DNA of 8,155 bases, taken from NCBI GenBank assembly GCA_030018875.1, contig JASEHK010000058.1:1-8155 (forward strand). The letters run 5' to 3'. This DNA is from Endomicrobiia bacterium. Its GTDB lineage: Bacteria; Elusimicrobiota; Endomicrobiia; PHAN01. The notes below the pieces were generated by a model that saw only the letters and a list, made by a program, of their open reading frames with translations, had not been told where the DNA came from and did not search any database. This document shows positions 5,107 through 8,155 of this stretch, piece by piece (positions within the stretch are counted from its first letter, which is position 1; each line of letters opens with the position of its first letter). The position numbers were made by a program, and so were the translations under genes.

Positions 5107-6492
5107 ATGAACATCAAACTGAATTATACCTACGCATTATCGGACGTCGTCGGAGAACACGGGGTTTCTCCCGAAGAATTGTCGGCGTTGAAAGACCGCC
5201 TCGCCGACGCAAAAAAAGCCGTGGCGCAAAAGAAGACCGACGGCAAACTCGGCTTCATGGAACTTCCTTATAAGACCGACGAAACCGCCAAAATAAAACG
5301 GCTCGCCGCGAAAATGAAGGGCCGCTTCGAAAACTTCGTCGTGGTCGGCATCGGCGGCTCGGCTCTCGGGAACATCGCCCTTCAGGGGGCGCTTCGTCAT
5401 CCTTACTGGAACCTTTTGGACAAAAAATCCCGACAAGGATGGATGAGGATATTCGTGCCGGACAATGTGGACCCCGAGTTCGTCAAGGGTTTGTCCGACG
5501 TCATAGATTTCAGGAAGACGGCATTCAACGTAATATCCAAATCGGGCACAACGGCGGAAGGCCTGGCCAATTTCTTTTTCTTCAAAAAAATGCTGGAGGC
5601 CAAAGCCGGCAAGAAATATCGGGACCACCTGATTTTTACGACGGACGCCAAGAAAGGTTTTTTACGGGACATCTCAAACAAGGAAGGGATAACGAGCTTC
5701 GACATCCCCGTCAACGTCGGCGGAAGATTTTCCGTTTTGTCGCCGGTGGGACTTATCTCAGCCGCTGCGTCCGGCATAAAAATCGAGCGGATTTTGGCCG
5801 GGGCCAGGGCGATGGACGAAAAATGCGCCGCGTCCGCAGACGCGCTCGGTGATCCCGCGGCGGTATTCGCGGCTCTCAATTATCTTCTTTATCAAAAGGG
5901 AAAACGCATCTGCGTAATGTTCCCGTACTCGAACGCTCTTTATCCGATGGCCGACTGGTTCAGGCAGTTGTGGGCGGAATCCCTGGGGAAAAAATCCAAC
6001 GCGCGCGGCGAAACCGTCAATGTGGGGCCTACGCCCGTGAAAGCTCTCGGCGCGACCGACCAGCACTCGCAGGTGCAACTCTATATCGAAGGACCTTACG
6101 ATAAAATCGTGGTATTTCTTTCCGCCGGATTATTCCGAAAAACGGCGCCGATACCCAAAGTCGGCTACTCGCATTATCTCGAAGGGCGCTCGCTCGCCGA
6201 ACTCATCAAATGCGAGGAAGACGCCACAAGAAACGCGCTGGCGAAAGAAAAACGCCCGAATATGACGATAGAGATTCCGACAATAGACGAGGAAAATATC
6301 GGCGGGATTCTTTATATGCTTGAACTCGCCACGGCATACGCCGGCGAACTTTTCGATATAAACGCTTTCGACCAGCCCGGGGTGGAACTGGGCAAACAAC
6401 TGACTTACGGACTTATGGGCCGGGCGGGTTTTGAGACGCAGAAAAAAGATATAGAGGAATTCAAAAACCGGTTTCCTCAGAAAATAGTTTAA
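5107..6492 (+). CDS. pgi: Glucose-6-phosphate isomerase
   Basis: The enzyme interconverts glucose 6-phosphate and fructose 6-phosphate in the cytoplasm, linking glycolysis and gluconeogenesis with glycogen synthesis. The 461 residues match the shorter Bacillus-type form rather than the ~550-residue E. coli form. Landmarks in order: GIGGSALG (81-88), the SIS phosphosugar-binding loop SKSGTTAE (144-151), first family signature VNVGGRFSVLSPVG (202-215), AESLGKK (290-296) with probable catalytic base Glu291, TDQHSQ (317-322) with His320, and second signature FDINAFDQPGVELGK (416-430) with Lys430. All expected active-site residues appear present. ATG at 5107 follows GGGAG (5095-5099) with 7 nt spacing. 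The upstream gap holds tgcctgtcatt (5071-5081), possibly the decayed start of an intergenic repeat. The gene converges on bioA, with its stop 59 bp from the bioA stop. Confidence 0.97.
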   Translation: MNIKLNYTYALSDVVGEHGVSPEELSALKDRLADAKKAVAQKKTDGKLGFMELPYKTDETAKIKRLAAKMKGRFENFVVVGIGGSALGNIALQGALRHPYWNLLDKKSRQGWMRIFVPDNVDPEFVKGLSDVIDFRKTAFNVISKSGTTAEGLANFFFFKKMLEAKAGKKYRDHLIFTTDAKKGFLRDISNKEGITSFDIPVNVGGRFSVLSPVGLISAAASGIKIERILAGARAMDEKCAASADALGDPAAVFAALNYLLYQKGKRICVMFPYSNALYPMADWFRQLWAESLGKKSNARGETVNVGPTPVKALGATDQHSQVQLYIEGPYDKIVVFLSAGLFRKTAPIPKVGYSHYLEGRSLAELIKCEEDATRNALAKEKRPNMTIEIPTIDEENIGGILYMLELATAYAGELFDINAFDQPGVELGKQLTYGLMGRAGFETQKKDIEEFKNRFPQKIV

Positions 6493-6504
6493 AGTATCCC
6501 AAAT

Positions 6505-6592
6505 CATTGTCGTTGCAAGGAAAGCCCGTAGGGGCGAATGATTATTCGCCCCTACTTCGCCCCGATGGACATCGGGGCTCGCAATGGCAATG
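6505..6592. repeat. Hairpin-rich intergenic repeat that overlaps the 3' end of bioA
   Basis: The ends are an imperfect inverted repeat, cattgtcgttgcaag (6505-6519) and ctcgcaatggcaatg (6578-6592), pairing at 12 of 15 positions. Inside are a perfect 12-bp hairpin with loop gatt (6528-6539 with 6544-6555) and a perfect 8-bp hairpin with loop ggac (6559-6566 with 6571-6578). The end sequences relate it to the element at 120-226 (tcattgcgag, ctcgcaatg), while the inside differs. The element supplies the bioA stop codon (6552-6554) and roughly its last 13 codons. It fills most of the space between the converging pgi and bioA genes. Confidence 0.75.
6528..6555. terminator. Candidate two-way transcription stop between pgi and bioA
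   Basis: A perfect 12-bp stem with a 4-nt loop lies 35 bp past the pgi stop and overlaps the bioA stop. It is strong enough to act on either strand and sits exactly where two convergent transcripts meet. There is no T-run after the stem on either side, so it does not meet the classic intrinsic-terminator pattern. A role in RNA 3'-end protection is as likely. Confidence 0.35.
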
Positions 6593-8060
6593 TGTGAAAG
6601 TGGGGGACGGCAACAATATCCCGCACAGAATTTTCCACAGCGGCGAGAATTTTTTTGATTTCCCCTTCGGAAGACGACAGCGGCGGCATAATGACGACGA
6701 CGTTTCCGAGCGGACGAAGTATCACGCCGTAGTCGCGGGCGCGGCGGCAGATTTTTACAGCGATTTTTTCTTTCGGCTCGAACATCTCCCCCGTTTCTTT
6801 TTCCTTCACTATTTCGATACCCGCCATCAGACCTATCTGTCTTACATCTCCTATAAAAGGACTTTCCATAGATAATTTTTGCAGACCCGCGGAAAGCGTC
6901 TTTATTTTCGGCGGCAACGCATCGAGAGTCTTTTCCCGACGGAAAATATCGAGATTCGCTATGGCGGCGGCGCAGGCAAGGGGGTTAGCCGTATAAGTGT
7001 GACCGTGGAAAAAAGTCCTGAAGTCCTCGTAACGCCCCAGAAACGAGCGATAGATTTTTTCCGTTGCAAGCGTCGCAGCCAGAGGCAGGTATCCGCCTGT
7101 GATTCCCTTTGCCAGACACATTAAATCCGGTCGGATGTTTTCTATCTCGCAGGCGAACATTTTACCTGTTCGGCCGAAACCCGTGGCGACCTCGTCGGCG
7201 ATTAGAAGCGCTTTATGCTTGCGGCACAAATTCGCAAAGCCCGAAAGATAGCCCGGCGGCATCGTAAGCATCCCCGCCGCGCACTGAATCATTGGCTCCA
7301 CCACGGCGGCCGCTATTTTGCGGGAGTGTTTTTTGAGTATTTTCTTGGCGGCCAAAAGACATTCTCCGCGACAACCGACCGAGCGACAGTAAGAACCGAA
7401 CTTGGAGTTGCGCGTGTTTTGCGCCGGCGCGGGAGCGGATTTTTTTCTATGCGGACAGCGATAGCAATAAGGCGACGGGGCGAAAAATGACTTAAACAGA
7501 AGCGGTTGGAACTTCGCGTGAAAAAGATCCATCCCTCCGACGGAGACCGAGCCGATGGTGTCGCCGTGATACGCATTCTTCAAAGACAGGAATTTCGTTT
7601 TGGCCGGCGCCGGATTTTTTTTCTGCCTCCAATATTGAAAAGCCATTTTCAGCGCTATCTCGACGGCTGTTGAGCCCGAATCGGAGTAAAAAACTTTTGT
7701 GAGGCCGGCGGGGGCCAGAGAGACGAGGCGCGCGGCAAGCATGGAGCCCGGCGCGTGCGCGAGGCCGAGATAAGTCGAGTGAGCTATTTTGGCAAGTTGA
7801 TTTTTTATCGCTCGGTCTATCCGGTTTTTGCGGTGACCGTGCACGTTCACCCAAAGCGATGATACTCCGTCTATATATTTTTTGCCTTCGGAATCTTCGA
7901 GATAAACGCCTCGGCCGGATTCTATAGCGAGATTGTCCTCTTTCAACCAATCCGACATCTGGGTGAAAGGATGCCAGACGTATTTTTTGTCGAGCGCGCG
8001 GCTCGTGAAATTGAGATGCGCGGCGGCGGCGTCGGCTTTCAATCTTTTTTCAAGAGGCAT
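6552..8060 (-). CDS. bioA: Adenosylmethionine/lysine-8-amino-7-oxononanoate aminotransferase (biotin synthesis)
   Basis: This PLP enzyme converts 7-keto-8-aminopelargonate (KAPA) to 7,8-diaminopelargonate (DAPA), the third-from-last step to biotin. The class III aminotransferase motifs are present: WHPFTQM (29-35), LWVNVHGHRK (69-78), YSDSGSTAVE (125-134), AYHGDTIGSVS (163-173), ADEVATGFGRTGKMFACE (288-305) with PLP-binding Asp289, LAKGITGGYLP (316-326) with Schiff-base Lys318, and FFHGHTYTANPLAC (350-363). By eye it most resembles the Bacillus type, so the amino donor could be lysine rather than S-adenosylmethionine. At 502 residues it is about 50 longer than usual. An expanded cysteine insertion (Cys199, 202, 225, 230, 234) and a C-terminal tail (about 482-502) explain this, the tail being largely encoded by the repeat at 6505-6592. 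ATG at 8060 follows AAAGGA (8074-8069) by 8 nt. No other biotin gene is within the window. Confidence 0.93.
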   Translation of the reverse strand: MPLEKRLKADAAAAHLNFTSRALDKKYVWHPFTQMSDWLKEDNLAIESGRGVYLEDSEGKKYIDGVSSLWVNVHGHRKNRIDRAIKNQLAKIAHSTYLGLAHAPGSMLAARLVSLAPAGLTKVFYSDSGSTAVEIALKMAFQYWRQKKNPAPAKTKFLSLKNAYHGDTIGSVSVGGMDLFHAKFQPLLFKSFFAPSPYCYRCPHRKKSAPAPAQNTRNSKFGSYCRSVGCRGECLLAAKKILKKHSRKIAAAVVEPMIQCAAGMLTMPPGYLSGFANLCRKHKALLIADEVATGFGRTGKMFACEIENIRPDLMCLAKGITGGYLPLAATLATEKIYRSFLGRYEDFRTFFHGHTYTANPLACAAAIANLDIFRREKTLDALPPKIKTLSAGLQKLSMESPFIGDVRQIGLMAGIEIVKEKETGEMFEPKEKIAVKICRRARDYGVILRPLGNVVVIMPPLSSSEGEIKKILAAVENSVRDIVAVPHFHTLPLRAPMSIGAK

Positions 8061-8155
8061 CTTATCAATCCTTTCGGCGGGCGGGTCGCGTTTTTACCGA
8101 CGATAAATACCGGCGCGCGAACATATTTTTTTATGACTGCGGGGTTGGTTTTTTG
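8061..8155. other. Upstream flank of bioA, unresolved
   Basis: These 95 bp hold the bioA Shine-Dalgarno (8069-8074, minus strand) and otherwise nothing I can assign. On the minus strand one frame stays open from the window edge into bioA, where it stops, and the other two close before bioA. An upstream gene could therefore end here, but the stretch is too short to recognise. I see no good promoter for bioA, which would agree with it being an inner gene of an operon. Confidence 0.3.

Noticed and set aside
8061..8155. Partial upstream gene on the minus strand overlapping bioA
   Set aside because: One frame is open from the window edge into bioA, but 95 bp gives no recognisable protein end and two other frames are equally possible.

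Overview
The window looks like bacterial chromosome of moderate-to-high GC. It carries six complete protein genes, no RNA genes and no recognisable transposase. I see a DUF4912 gene followed by a GH57 branching-enzyme gene, strong use of the isoleucine codon ATA, and intergenic repeats of the 'gtcattgcgag ... ctcgcaatgac' kind. Together these suggest an uncultivated Gram-negative lineage such as Elusimicrobiota or Omnitrophota. That assignment is an inference from gene content, because there is no marker gene here.

Layout: 1-260 is a gene-free block of palindromic repeats. Positions 261-1877 (minus) encode a secreted protein of unknown function, with a predicted alpha-helical toroid followed by a beta-sandwich. 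The 222 bp from 1878 to 2099 are a divergent promoter region with a good sigma70-type promoter on each side and a repeat fragment between them. From 2100 to 6492 four plus-strand genes follow with gaps of 117, 33 and 52 bp: DUF4912 protein, GH57 1,4-alpha-glucan branching enzyme, LysM protein, and glucose-6-phosphate isomerase. Positions 6493-6551 are a convergent junction filled by a hairpin-rich repeat. Positions 6552-8060 (minus) encode the biotin-pathway aminotransferase BioA. The last 95 bp are unresolved.

How the genes fit together: GH57 branching enzyme and Pgi both act near the glucose-6-phosphate/glycogen node. The DUF4912 partner is commonly found next to GH57 enzymes but has no known role. 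The LysM protein is probably anchored in the inner membrane and binds peptidoglycan. BioA and the secreted toroid protein are on the other strand and belong to other units.

The most notable non-coding signals are the repeats. Several types, with different internal sequences, end in the same 'aatgac' core. One copy has replaced the 3' end of bioA, supplying its last ~13 codons and its stop. The GH57 start lies 4 nt after a strong hairpin with no Shine-Dalgarno, and the LysM gene starts with TTG behind a perfect AGGAGG. I found no clear new defence or mobile system.
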